The notes under the pieces: generated by a model
Told to the model about the DNA's origin: nothing
The model's input: only the letters and a program-made list of their open reading frames with translations
Databases searched by the model: none
From: a virus
IMG/VR virus record: IMGVR_UViG_3300010396_000102
Span: 1 to 23,577 of that record
Direction: 5' to 3' (one strand)
DNA length: 23,577 nt
Shown here: piece after piece, positions 1-6,947 of the stretch
Layout: every line of letters begins with the position of its first letter
How positions within the stretch are numbered: the first letter of the stretch is position 1
Translations under genes and position numbers: made by a program

Positions 1-278
1 AAGAAGGCCGGCGGCACTTCCAGCGCGGTGATCGAGACGTTGGTCACGCCCGGATTCGAATCCTTGTGGATGATCTGCTGATAGCGAGCATCGCGGCGCT
101 TGCTCTTGATCTCCACCGAGTCGCCGGCTTCGTAGCTGAAGGTCAGCGAGGACTGCTCCAGGGGCTGGTTGCCGAACTTGTCGACGGGCTCGGGAATGAC
201 GGGGACGCGAACGCCCCCGGCGCCGTGCTCCCAGAAGCGCAGGTCACCTGCGAATTTACGGACTTTTGGCTGTGCCAT
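1..278 (-). CDS. Phage tail tube (major tail) protein, 3' end outside the window
   Basis: The first 92 codons of a leftward gene are present; the rest lies beyond the left edge. The start ATG at 278-276 has an AAAGGA ribosome-binding site about nine bases upstream and follows the previous stop by 13 bases. The protein opens MAQPKVRKFAGDLRF and continues as short beta-strand-like segments without membrane or signal sequence. One segment, SYEAGDSVEIKSKRRD, fits the tail-tube style of long-tailed phages. The position right after a tail-terminator-like gene is where a lambda V-type major tail protein is expected. The family call rests mainly on this gene order, because less than half the protein may be visible. 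It would polymerise into the tail tube. A different minor tail protein is possible. Confidence 0.55.
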   Translation of the reverse strand, partial: MAQPKVRKFAGDLRFWEHGAGGVRVPVIPEPVDKFGNQPLEQSSLTFSYEAGDSVEIKSKRRDARYQQIIHKDSNPGVTNVSITALEVPPAF

Positions 279-291
279 GGTTCTGGTTCCT

Positions 292-774
292 TTACGAGTT
301 GGACACGGGCTCAAAGGTCTCGGTCAGACCAGCCCGCGCGGTGATCTGAGCGACTACGGCGGTATGCCCGGCATCGTCTTCCAGCGTCGCCAGCTGGGTT
401 TCCAGCAGCTCGAAGCTGGTCACCCCCAACGGCAGCGACTTCTCTTTGAACGTCAGGGCGCGGATCAGGTCGTGGCGCGCTCGATGAACGAGCAGCCTGG
501 GATTCGCTTCATCGCTGCCACGCGGAACTTCGAACTCGATGGTGATGGCCGCATCGGAGCTGGACTGGGCCACACCGCCGCCGCTGCGGGAGAGCTGGCG
601 GACAGAGATGATGGTTGCCGGCTCGGTGTTGTCCTCGCTGATCTCGGTTTCATCGATGATCACGGCGCCCGCACCGATGTCGGTGCGGAAGCCACTGCTG
701 CGTGAGATCAGCCGGACACGCGCTGCCAAGAACTCAACCAACTGCCACGACAGCGGCTCTGCCAAGTCAGCCAC
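292..774 (-). CDS. Tail terminator/completion-like protein
   Basis: A 160-residue protein starting at GTG 774, overlapping the preceding connector gene by eight bases, which suggests translational coupling. The N-terminal segment (helix, then SGFRTDIGAGAVIIDETEIS at about residues 26-45) matches the helix plus GY/GF-x-T-D-x-G pattern common in phage tail terminator and tail completion proteins (lambda U / DUF3168 style). These cap the tail tube and join it to the head. A basic stretch near residues 93-107 (PRLLVHRARHDLIRAL) is also typical. Its place between an FII-like connector and the tail tube gene supports the role. Lambda has both Z and U here; only one gene is present, so it may do either job. 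The assignment is by pattern and context, not a clear family match. Confidence 0.5.
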   Translation of the reverse strand: MADLAEPLSWQLVEFLAARVRLISRSSGFRTDIGAGAVIIDETEISEDNTEPATIISVRQLSRSGGGVAQSSSDAAITIEFEVPRGSDEANPRLLVHRARHDLIRALTFKEKSLPLGVTSFELLETQLATLEDDAGHTAVVAQITARAGLTETFEPVSNS

Positions 775-1102
775 GGCTCACCAGCCAGCGGCTCTGCGAG
801 CCGTCATCACTGATCTTCTTGCTGTTGACGAAGACCTCAGTACCAAACGCGCACGAAACCACCTCGAAGCGATCGCCCTGGTCAGGCGCCACATCCGAAC
901 GCAGGTACGCGATCTCCACACGCCCAGCCCTGAACTGGCGCAGTTCACCGATGGTTTCAACGTCGCGCTCCACGTAGGCACGCACGCCCTCGGTGATCGG
1001 GCCATCCTTGGCCGTGTACCGACCTCGCGACGCCATGCCCGCCAGCGCAAAGGCGGCGTGCAAGGTGCCATCCAGATCGCGGAGGAAATCGACCTCGCTC
1101 AC
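767..1102 (-). CDS. Head-tail connector protein, lambda gpFII-like
   Basis: The chosen start is GTG 1102-1100, which overlaps the Rz stop codon (GTGA) and has an excellent AGGAGG site six bases upstream. This gives 111 residues, close to lambda FII (117). A longer frame exists to 1162 but would run far into Rz and Rz1. The protein begins VSEVDFLRDLDGTLHAAFAL, then has a beta-rich core (GRYTAKDGPITEGVRAYVER, GDRFEVVSCAFGTEVFV) and ends SRWLVSRG. A small beta-barrel with a terminal W-L-x-x-R/G is what FII-type stoppers look like. FII proteins bind the bottom of the portal/gpW connector and provide the tail attachment surface. Context (before the tail terminator and tail tube genes) agrees. Similarity to FII is by eye only. 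Confidence 0.5.
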   Translation of the reverse strand: MSEVDFLRDLDGTLHAAFALAGMASRGRYTAKDGPITEGVRAYVERDVETIGELRQFRAGRVEIAYLRSDVAPDQGDRFEVVSCAFGTEVFVNSKKISDDGSQSRWLVSRG

Positions 1103-1590
1103 CGGGCACCTCCTGAGCACAGCAGCGCGTACGACTGCAGTGCCCTCACCTGGGCGTCGCACTGGGCGGCGGCGCCAATAGCTCGGCCCGCACTTTCGAT
1201 TCGGTCTTCGGCTCGACCATCAGGCTGGCTGGCGGCAGCGGTGGCTGCGGACAGCTCTGCGGTGGCGACGGACGCTTGCCAACGCTGGTGCAGGCGCTGG
1301 TTGCCAGTGCGCAGATCAGCGATGAGGCGATCAGATGCCTTCTGTGCATCGTCCTTCTCCTTTTCGTACTTGGAGGCCAGGTTGTTCGCGGCGGCGGCGC
1401 TGCCTCGCTCGGCCTTCAGGGTTTCGGTCACTGCATTGGCCTCAGCGCGGGCTGCGTCACGCTCGCGCTCCATGGCGTCTCGGCTCGACGCGGCCTGGTC
1501 GGCTGCACGGTGGGCGTTGGACACCGAGGCGCGCTGCCAGACGACGACGCCCAGCAGCAGCAGAATGGCGACGACTAGGGCACGGATCAT
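1099..1590 (-). CDS. Rz-like i-spanin (inner-membrane lysis protein)
   Basis: A 163-residue protein with an N-terminal membrane anchor (about residues 3-18, ALVVAILLLLGVVVW) followed by a long alanine/glutamate/arginine-rich coiled coil (about 25-110) and a cysteine-containing C-terminus. This is the layout of a type II membrane i-spanin such as lambda Rz, which spans the periplasm and, with the o-spanin, fuses inner and outer membranes in the last step of lysis. The start ATG 1590 overlaps the upstream stop as ATGA, and the stop overlaps the next start as GTGA. A complete Rz1-type lipoprotein gene is nested in the +1 frame, which strongly confirms the assignment. Known: Rz/Rz1 pairs are often nested. 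Seen: topology, coiled coil and nested gene. Confidence 0.88.
   Translation of the reverse strand: MIRALVVAILLLLGVVVWQRASVSNAHRAADQAASSRDAMERERDAARAEANAVTETLKAERGSAAAANNLASKYEKEKDDAQKASDRLIADLRTGNQRLHQRWQASVATAELSAATAAASQPDGRAEDRIESAGRAIGAAAQCDAQVRALQSYALLCSGGAR
1146..1349 (-). CDS. Rz1-like o-spanin lipoprotein nested inside Rz
   Basis: A 67-residue frame lies entirely within Rz in another reading frame. It begins with an ATG preceded by a very strong AAGGAG site. The product has a basic start (MHRRHLIASS), a short hydrophobic stretch and a lipobox-like LATSAC with the lipidation cysteine at residue 20. The mature part is proline-rich (PSPPQSCPQPPLPP, and later APPPSATP). These are the hallmarks of an outer-membrane o-spanin: signal peptidase II cleavage, lipid attachment, and a short proline-rich periplasmic tail that meets the C-terminus of Rz. 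The threonine at lipobox position -3 is not ideal but tolerable. Gene finders often miss such nested genes. Confidence 0.88.
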   Translation of the reverse strand: MHRRHLIASSLICALATSACTSVGKRPSPPQSCPQPPLPPASLMVEPKTESKVRAELLAPPPSATPR

Positions 1591-1928
1591 GCGGATATCA
1601 CCGGATCTTCGGGGGGAATAACAGCACCAACGCCGCGCATCGCCGCCTCCAGTGACATGATGCGAAGGCGCAGCCTGTGGGCTTCTTCCTGTGCGGTCAT
1701 ACGAAGCTTGATCTCTTCTGTCAGCTTCAAGGTCGTTGCAGCCTGCGACTCCTCCAGCGACTTGACGCGCTGAATGAGCCCATTGAGTAGATCGACATTG
1801 GCGTCGGTTTCGGTGCGGTCCTTACGCCTCGCAAGCAAGGCCGTCCACGCTTCACGGAACAACCAAAGCGCGACGACGCTTCCGGCCGCCCACCAGGGCA
1901 CTTGTGCACCGACGTCGCCGACGACCAT
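1587..1928 (-). CDS. One-TM membrane protein with coiled coil, holin candidate
   Basis: A 113-residue protein whose start overlaps the stop of the lytic enzyme gene (TGATG) and whose stop overlaps the Rz start (ATGA), so it is fully embedded in the lysis cassette. Residues about 11-31 (PWWAAGSVVALWLFREAWTA) form one likely membrane segment with an extracytoplasmic N-terminus. It is followed by a positive patch (LLARRKDR) and a predicted coiled coil from about 45 to 98. Holins usually have one to three membrane segments, and this is the only membrane protein beside the lytic enzyme and spanins, so a holin or pinholin role is the natural inference. The long cytoplasmic coiled coil is unusual for a holin. 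I recognise no specific family. Confidence 0.6.
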   Translation of the reverse strand: MVVGDVGAQVPWWAAGSVVALWLFREAWTALLARRKDRTETDANVDLLNGLIQRVKSLEESQAATTLKLTEEIKLRMTAQEEAHRLRLRIMSLEAAMRGVGAVIPPEDPVISA

Positions 1929-2359
1929 CAGCGCAGCGCCTCAGCGACACCTGCAGCGATCACGTCAGCGTTCCAGTACATGCCGCCGTTTTCGTGCTTG
2001 GCGATGGCGGAAGCGAGCCGACCCAGCGTGACCGGATTGTCCAAACGGATGATCTCGGAGGGCGAGACGCCCACCGCCGTCGCAACCTGCTGGACATAGG
2101 CAGTCGTGTTGTTCTCGACCGGCGGCGCCCAACGGCTGATGATCTCCTTCACCGTGCGCAGCCCATGCTTACGCTGATAGGTAAGCAGGGTCTTAGCCAA
2201 GGCGCGGAAGCCGGCCTGCGGTGTCAGGAACACACAGAACCGTCCCTCGCGGGTAATGGCTGCGGCGGAACGATCCTCACCCTGCCACGGAGTGCTGGTG
2301 CGGTCGATGTTGCCAGGATTGTTGTTTCGTACGCCGCGTGGCGTGCCGGTGGTGCCCAT
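1928..2359 (-). CDS. P5-like lytic enzyme (endolysin candidate)
   Basis: The core motif RGVRNNNPGNI, followed by a segment with FLTPQAGFRAL and TAYVQQVATAVGV, is that of the phage proteins often named 'structural protein P5' or virion lytic protein, generally regarded as lysozyme-fold peptidoglycan hydrolases. There is no signal peptide or membrane segment, so release would depend on a holin. I chose ATG 2359 (143 residues) because GGGGGA lies just upstream. ATG 2371 and GTG 2401 are in-frame alternatives, but GTG 2401 would sit inside the strong hairpin at 2388-2430. The gene leads the lysis cassette (enzyme, membrane protein, Rz/Rz1) and overlaps the next start. Some members of the family are virion components, so a tail- or capsid-borne lysin is possible. 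Confidence 0.7.
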   Translation of the reverse strand: MGTTGTPRGVRNNNPGNIDRTSTPWQGEDRSAAAITREGRFCVFLTPQAGFRALAKTLLTYQRKHGLRTVKEIISRWAPPVENNTTAYVQQVATAVGVSPSEIIRLDNPVTLGRLASAIAKHENGGMYWNADVIAAGVAEALR

Positions 2360-2387
2360 GCGATCCCCCATCGTCGCTGTGGAAGAA

Positions 2388-2430
2388 CCGGCACCGCTCA
2401 CGCCACCCGGGCGTCTGTGAGCGGTGCCGG
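2388..2430 (-). terminator. 14-bp perfect hairpin between head and lysis genes
   Basis: CCGGCACCGCTCAC (2388-2401) is matched perfectly by GTGAGCGGTGCCGG (2417-2430), with a 15-base loop that can pair further. On the minus strand the stem is followed by TTCTTCC, a weak pyrimidine tail, so a partial terminator or attenuator in front of the lytic enzyme gene is the simplest reading. An RNA-processing or start-occluding structure is the alternative. Confidence 0.5.
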
Positions 2431-2439
2431 CCTGTTCGG

Positions 2440-2793
2440 TTATGCGCCCGCTGCAGCCGAGCCCGGGGTAAGCCGGACGAAAACAGTCAGGGCGCCGGCC
2501 TCGGCCGGGTAGACCGCGAAGCCGATATCGGCGACCTGATCGGCACTGGCTGCCGCAGCGATCGCGTGGCCGGCGGCGGTGTCCCAGTTGACGGCGGCAC
2601 CGGCAGCGAAAACGGCAGCAGGCAGCTTGGGCATCTCGAAGACGCCTTCGACGTGCGTTGCGATGGTTTCGCCGGTCTTGCCATCGGTGACGGCAACGGC
2701 AACCAGCTTGCCCTGGACCACCAGCTCGCCACTCTTGATGTCTGCGGACAGGGTCACGTCGAGCACGCGACCGTCCTGATGTGCGTTCTTCAT
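2440..2793 (-). CDS. DUF2190-family capsid decoration protein
   Basis: A 117-residue protein with the DUF2190 pattern: an early segment KSGELVVQGKLVAVAVTDGKTGE, then VEGVFEMPKLPAAVFAAGAAVNWD, then repeated small-residue strands. Proteins of this family are small capsid-cement or head-fibre proteins and are usually encoded next to the major capsid gene, as here. The ATG at 2793 follows the capsid gene after a 69-base gap holding a GC-rich hairpin. GGAGAGAAT precedes the start and provides the ribosome-binding site. It probably fills the same role as lambda gpD, stabilising the expanded head. No signal or membrane segment is present. Family membership is by recognised motif layout, and function follows from family knowledge and context. 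Confidence 0.75.
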   Translation of the reverse strand: MKNAHQDGRVLDVTLSADIKSGELVVQGKLVAVAVTDGKTGETIATHVEGVFEMPKLPAAVFAAGAAVNWDTAAGHAIAAAASADQVADIGFAVYPAEAGALTVFVRLTPGSAAAGA

Positions 2794-2826
2794 AAATTCT
2801 CTCCGGATGCGTGAAGGGTTTCAGGA

Positions 2827-2848
2827 GGCCGCCGCTGACGCGGCGACC
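2827..2848 (-). other. GC-rich hairpin between capsid and decoration genes
   Basis: GGCCGCCGC (2827-2835) and GCGGCGACC (2840-2848) form a nine-pair stem with one G-T pair and a four-base loop in the only gap between these two genes. No T-tract follows on the minus strand. It could act as a 3'-end stabiliser or processing site that lets capsid mRNA outlast the rest of the operon. That role is inference. Confidence 0.35.
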
Positions 2849-2862
2849 TCGATGTGGGGCGA

Positions 2863-5103
2863 TCAGCCCTGAGTGGGGGCCGGGTTACCGGGGTTCTTGT
2901 AGATACCGCGGTAATCGGCGATTGCCGGAGCCGCATCCAGACGCACCTTCCAAGCCACGCCGTCCACGGTGAAACCCTGGTGCTGTTCGAGGTACGGCGT
3001 CTGGTTGCCGTCGAGGTAGCCCACGACGATCCCGTCCACGTATGCCGGGTTCGAGATGCCGTACCAAGCCTGAGCACTCTTGGCGTCCAGCCGACCGTCG
3101 TCCCAGACTTCGAAGGTCTCACGCACGATGTTGGGATCGTTGCTGCCAACGCCTGCGCCCACGGCGAACTGGGCGGTACGTACGGTCTTTGCCAAGCCGC
3201 TCAGGGCCACCGGCGTCAGCAGGCCACGCATCGGCACCTGGATGAGGTTGCCGTCAGCATCCTTCTGCAGGCGCATGGCTGCCTGCATTGCGCCGACGCT
3301 GGCGGTGCTGATCAACGCTGCCGGCAGCAGGTTGTTGTGGTCAACGTGGAAAAGGGTCTTCCCATCGGCCAGCTTGGGGTTGCTGTTGATCAGGTCGAAA
3401 ACCGCCTTGGCGAGCGTACGGCGTGCGGCTTGGCCCATCTTGCGCGGCACGTCGCCAAACACACCCAGTTCGTCGTTGATGATGGCCTGGCGGCTGATGG
3501 TGAACAGCTTGCCGTAGGTCACGATCTTCATGGCCTGCGACTGTTCGGAGAACGAGCCCTGCTTGTACTCGCCGCCTTCCGGGACGACGTCCAGATCCGA
3601 GAACGCGCCCAGCCCGACCAGGTTGGTCGGCTTGAAGTCGCTCACGTTCACCGGACGGGTGTACTGGTCAAAGGTCTCTTCCACTTCCTGATAGCCCTGC
3701 AGCAGCGCCCTACGCGAGGCGTCGCCCAGCAGCTGCGGGAAGTCCGAGCTGCTGTGGGTGAACGCCATGCCCACCACTTCCAGGCGCTCCATGCCACGGG
3801 TGTCCACACCGGCTTGCTGCACGCAAGCACGGGCGATCTCGGTCAGGGACATACCACGGAAGGCGTTGCCTTCCGTCGCCTGGACCAGGCCGGCACGCGC
3901 CTGGATCGCGTTGGACATGGCCGCGCGGGTCAGATCGCGCTGGTCAGTACCAGCGGTGATGGCCGCACCACCATTGAGCGGAGCAGCGTTGCTGCCCAGC
4001 AGTGCCAGAATGTGGCGGCCCACCGCATCGGCGGTGATGTTGGAGTCCGCCTGCGCCATCACGCCATTCACGTATTCCCGGACCTGCGCGTTGCCCATGT
4101 GAGGCTGCGCAATGGCCTGGATCTGGGTGTTGCGCTCCCGCAATGCGCCCAGAGCGGCCTGAACCGGATCGCCCGAGGCTGGCGCGTGGGCGGGAGCCGC
4201 AGCGACGACCGGGGTGTCGGGTGTGGTGGCGGTGGTTGCGACTGCCGGGCTCTGTCGACCGGCGTTCGCGAGGATGGCGCTGTACTGCTTCTTCATGGTT
4301 GGATCCTCGATATGGCCGATCACGGCCGACTGGCTGACCTCGGGAAGCGAGGCGAATACTTGCGGGGAGAGGCTCGCGACGATGCTTCGACGCAGCTGGG
4401 ACAGCACGGGCGTACCGGCACCTTCGATGGACTGCAGATAGCCGCTGATGGCGACGGCAGATGCCGACGACCACATGGCCGTGGCGCCGGGGTCAGCATC
4501 CACCACCACGTCGGCCAGACCGGCGTCGACAGCCTGCGGGCCGGAGTACCAGTGGTCTGCGTCGTCGGTGAGCAGGAGCTCCATTTCTTCGCGCCGGCCG
4601 GAGCGGGCCGCATAGGCCTCCAGCATTGCCGACGCGTGCGCGTCCAGGGCATCTGCGTTCTGGCGGAACGAAGTAGCGCTGCCGGCGGCCACGGTACGTG
4701 GCGCATGAACCATGACCAGCGAACTGGCGTAGACACGACGCTCATCGCCGGCTTGCAGAATCAGCGATGCGATGGACGCGGCCTGGCCCTCCACCGTGAT
4801 GATCTTGCGCGCCGGATGGGCCTGCAGCGCGTTGTGGATTGCCATGCCGTCGGCGACGACACCACCCACACTGTTGAGCCGAACGTGGATCGTACCTGCG
4901 GTGATCTGGCCGATTCGTTCGACCAGGCCAGCAGCGGACACCGATTCTTCGAACAGGTAGCCTCCGATGGCCCCATAGATCATCACGTCGGCAATATCGG
5001 CCTCGGCCCGGACCTGATAAAGGGCCGGGCCGAGCTCGGCTTCGCTTGCCGCATCCGCGCGGATGGCGTTCTTGATCGCGCTGGCCAACAGGCGTGCACG
5101 CAT
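2863..5103 (-). CDS. ClpP-type prohead protease / major capsid protein fusion
   Basis: One 746-residue frame joins three parts. Residues 1-210 are a ClpP-like serine protease: LNSVGG at 77, GQAASIAS with catalytic Ser110, MVHAP with His133, and the probable acid Asp183 just before WYSGPQAVDAGLAD, matching the ClpP pattern. Residues about 275-380 are Ala/Gln-rich and scaffold-like. Residues about 400-746 are a major capsid domain with KLFTISRQAIINDELGVFGD and FHVDHNNLLP, resembling Mu-like/HK97-fold head proteins annotated as protease/capsid fusions. The protease would cut away the scaffold during head maturation. The portal gene precedes it by one base. An internal ATG at codon 270 has a possible ribosome-binding site and may give separate capsid or scaffold-capsid chains. 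Confidence 0.9.
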   Translation of the reverse strand: MRARLLASAIKNAIRADAASEAELGPALYQVRAEADIADVMIYGAIGGYLFEESVSAAGLVERIGQITAGTIHVRLNSVGGVVADGMAIHNALQAHPARKIITVEGQAASIASLILQAGDERRVYASSLVMVHAPRTVAAGSATSFRQNADALDAHASAMLEAYAARSGRREEMELLLTDDADHWYSGPQAVDAGLADVVVDADPGATAMWSSASAVAISGYLQSIEGAGTPVLSQLRRSIVASLSPQVFASLPEVSQSAVIGHIEDPTMKKQYSAILANAGRQSPAVATTATTPDTPVVAAAPAHAPASGDPVQAALGALRERNTQIQAIAQPHMGNAQVREYVNGVMAQADSNITADAVGRHILALLGSNAAPLNGGAAITAGTDQRDLTRAAMSNAIQARAGLVQATEGNAFRGMSLTEIARACVQQAGVDTRGMERLEVVGMAFTHSSSDFPQLLGDASRRALLQGYQEVEETFDQYTRPVNVSDFKPTNLVGLGAFSDLDVVPEGGEYKQGSFSEQSQAMKIVTYGKLFTISRQAIINDELGVFGDVPRKMGQAARRTLAKAVFDLINSNPKLADGKTLFHVDHNNLLPAALISTASVGAMQAAMRLQKDADGNLIQVPMRGLLTPVALSGLAKTVRTAQFAVGAGVGSNDPNIVRETFEVWDDGRLDAKSAQAWYGISNPAYVDGIVVGYLDGNQTPYLEQHQGFTVDGVAWKVRLDAAPAIADYRGIYKNPGNPAPTQG
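4294..4308 (-). promoter_or_regulatory. Possible internal translation start in the protease/capsid fusion
   Basis: GAGG (4308-4305) lies eight bases before an in-frame ATG (4296-4294) encoding MKKQYSAILAN. This is exactly where the protease ends and the scaffold-like region begins. Lambda C/Nu3 uses the same trick to make scaffold from within the protease gene. The site is moderate, so initiation here is inference. Confidence 0.35.
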
Positions 5104-5104
5104 G

Positions 5105-6637
5105 TCATTCGCTCCTGGAAAGATCGCGCGTCAGCTGGCCCAGGACTTGGGCGCGCGCTTCCGCACTGGTGTTGGGCGCCGGTGGCGCAAGGGTTTGGGT
5201 CTGCTCCTGCCAGTCCTGGCGCTGACGCAGAACCTCAGCGGGGTTGTTGCCGTACTGAAGCGTGTTCTGCTGCGGTGACACCCAACCTCGGTCCTCCGCC
5301 TCGCCGCGTGCATATGCCTCCTTCAACGGGTCAATCCACGGCATCACCGGGCGGACGTACGTAGAGGCGGCCAGGTCCCGCAGCGTCCAGCCGCGCGGCA
5401 GGCGCACGCGGCCAGAGAGCACACACGCCTCGACGAATCGCATGCGCTGCGGGCGCACGCACAGCGCAATGAAGCGCTCGGCCAGCATCAGGTAACTGCC
5501 CCACTTCTCAACCAGCTCCTGCCGCTGTGCCGAGTAGGTTCCGTTGTAATCAAGCGAGAGGCTGGAGTAGCTCACGCCGATCCCACCGGCAGCAGCGCGC
5601 AGCTGCTCCTTGCGCCAAGTTGCGGCGTTGGGGTTCGGGCGATCCGTCCCCAGACTCTCAATCGACTCGCCCGGCAGCAGATCATCGAAGATTGCGCCCG
5701 GCGCCAGGCGCAGCTCGCGAACGGGCACACCGTCCTGCAAGATCGCCTGGCCGCCGAGGTCGTTGCCGTACTGCTCGCCGCTACCTTTCTTGATCTGGAA
5801 CGTCATCGACGCCGCCACCTTGGCTGCGATGCGCTCGGATTCTTCGTAGTCCTTCACGTCTTCGAAGCGGGACATGGCGCTCGCGAACACGCTGAGCCCC
5901 CGCACTTGGTGCAGGCGCTTCATCAGCGCGATGCAGTGCATGAACTCGGCAGACACCCGCTTGGTCTCTAGCCGAGTGCCCATCGGGTCACCCGGATGGC
6001 TTTTGTACACGTGGAACGCGATAGGTCGGCCCCATGCGTTGCGCTCGACACCTTGCAGGATGTTGCGCGCCGGATCGTTGAAGTCCAAGGGCACCAAGTC
6101 GGCTTCCAGCATCTCGAAGCTATAAGGCACGGCAGTGCCGTGCTCGAAGTACGGCACGGTGCCGATCAGATCCTGATAGAACGCATCACCGTCGCGGAAC
6201 CAGCTGCGTGCGAGCAGCTGCTGGCACATGCCGTAGTCGTGCGTCCGGGTGGCCTCGGGCGCGTCCCACCAAGCGTCCCAGAGGTCGTCCAGCTGCAATG
6301 CCAGTTCGCGGTTGATCGGCTTTCCGGGAAGTCGAGGTGCTGATAGCACGTCGATGCCTGCACCAACAGTATTCTGGACCAGGACGTTCAGCGCGTTGTC
6401 CGCCAGATCCAGGTCACGCTCCAGATGGCGGGCCTGATCGCGGAGCTGGCGCGCATCCATGCCCGCGATGGCATTGCCGCTGCCCCAGTCCCTCGCCAGC
6501 TTTCGGTTTCGCGACGGGCGCGTGACTTCGTGCGCGCGGGCGATTACCGGGGCCATCTGAGCCCGCGCCGATTGAATGGCACGATCGGCGCCGAGAGCGG
6601 CACCCAATCGTGCCTTGGCGATCTGCGCGGAGGACAT
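5105..6637 (-). CDS. Portal protein, lambda gpB family
   Basis: A 510-residue portal (lambda gpB is 533). The frame is open further upstream, but ATG 6637 overlaps the gpW-like stop (TGATG) and has a GGGGTGA-type site, so the upstream extension is rejected. Typical lambda-portal segments are visible: RARHEVTR-like N-terminus, DNALNVLVQNTVGAGIDV, ARSWFRDGDAF, a MLEADLVP strand, VERNAWGRPIAFHVYKSHPGD, the MHCIALMKRLHQVRGLSVFA block and YSSLSLDYNGTYSAQRQELVE near the C-terminus. Twelve copies form the ring through which terminase pumps DNA and to which gpW and FII-like proteins attach. Neighbours (gpW before, protease/capsid after) match the canonical lambda W-B-C order. Confidence 0.92.
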   Translation of the reverse strand: MSSAQIAKARLGAALGADRAIQSARAQMAPVIARAHEVTRPSRNRKLARDWGSGNAIAGMDARQLRDQARHLERDLDLADNALNVLVQNTVGAGIDVLSAPRLPGKPINRELALQLDDLWDAWWDAPEATRTHDYGMCQQLLARSWFRDGDAFYQDLIGTVPYFEHGTAVPYSFEMLEADLVPLDFNDPARNILQGVERNAWGRPIAFHVYKSHPGDPMGTRLETKRVSAEFMHCIALMKRLHQVRGLSVFASAMSRFEDVKDYEESERIAAKVAASMTFQIKKGSGEQYGNDLGGQAILQDGVPVRELRLAPGAIFDDLLPGESIESLGTDRPNPNAATWRKEQLRAAAGGIGVSYSSLSLDYNGTYSAQRQELVEKWGSYLMLAERFIALCVRPQRMRFVEACVLSGRVRLPRGWTLRDLAASTYVRPVMPWIDPLKEAYARGEAEDRGWVSPQQNTLQYGNNPAEVLRQRQDWQEQTQTLAPPAPNTSAEARAQVLGQLTRDLSRSE

Positions 6638-6855
6638 CAGGTCACCCCACCGAAATCGGCGTTGGCCCAGCGTGCCCGCCGACCGGCGACCGCGCCTGCA
6701 CGCAAGACCGCAGCCTGCCACTCTTTCCGACCGGAACGGATCTCAGTCAGGTCTGCCCGGGTCAACTGGCGATCACCGATGCGAACGGTCTGGCCCGAAA
6801 GGACGGCGACCTCCGCGTCGATGTAGAAATCCAGCATTTCCTGAGCAGTCTTCAT
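6637..6855 (-). CDS. gpW-like head-tail joining protein
   Basis: A 72-residue protein beginning MKTAQEMLDFYIDAEVAVLS, followed by a short hairpin (GQTVRIGDRQLT) and a second basic helix, the alpha-beta-beta-alpha layout of lambda gpW (68 residues). gpW plugs the portal after packaging and starts connector assembly. Its place before the portal gene, overlapping it as TGATG, is the lambda order. ATG 6855 lacks a convincing Shine-Dalgarno site. The only strong one (AAGGAGG, 6919-6913) is more than 50 bases upstream, separated by the hairpin at 6879-6909. An in-frame GTG at 6879, directly after that hairpin, would give 80 residues. The start is therefore uncertain; the family call is firm. Confidence 0.75.
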   Translation of the reverse strand: MKTAQEMLDFYIDAEVAVLSGQTVRIGDRQLTRADLTEIRSGRKEWQAAVLRAGAVAGRRARWANADFGGVT

Positions 6856-6878
6856 GACTACATAGGCTACGGATAGCA

Positions 6879-6909
6879 CTGTCCACGAACTCAATAAACC
6901 CGTGGACAG
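6879..6909. repeat. Perfect 9-bp inverted repeat upstream of gpW-like gene
   Basis: CTGTCCACG (6879-6887) and CGTGGACAG (6901-6909) flank a 13-base AT-rich loop. The element lies in a 92-base gap between the Mor-like gene and gpW, next to an unusually AT-rich patch (about 6905-6975). A further GTGGAC half-copy occurs near 6975. It could be an operator, a promoter-linked dyad or an RNA hairpin shaping gpW translation. Confidence 0.5.
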
Positions 6910-6947
6910 CGGCCTCCTTAAGTTACTGATTCAAAAGGAGCAGAAAA

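Noticed and set aside
539-1621. A 360-codon plus-strand open frame over the connector and spanin genes
   Set aside because: The minus-strand genes have ribosome-binding sites, overlaps and recognisable topology; this frame is Ser/Arg/Ala-rich shadow sequence.
2854-5364. An 836-codon plus-strand open frame
   Set aside because: It lies antisense to the protease/capsid fusion and the portal end, whose motifs are clear. Long antisense frames are common in GC-rich DNA.
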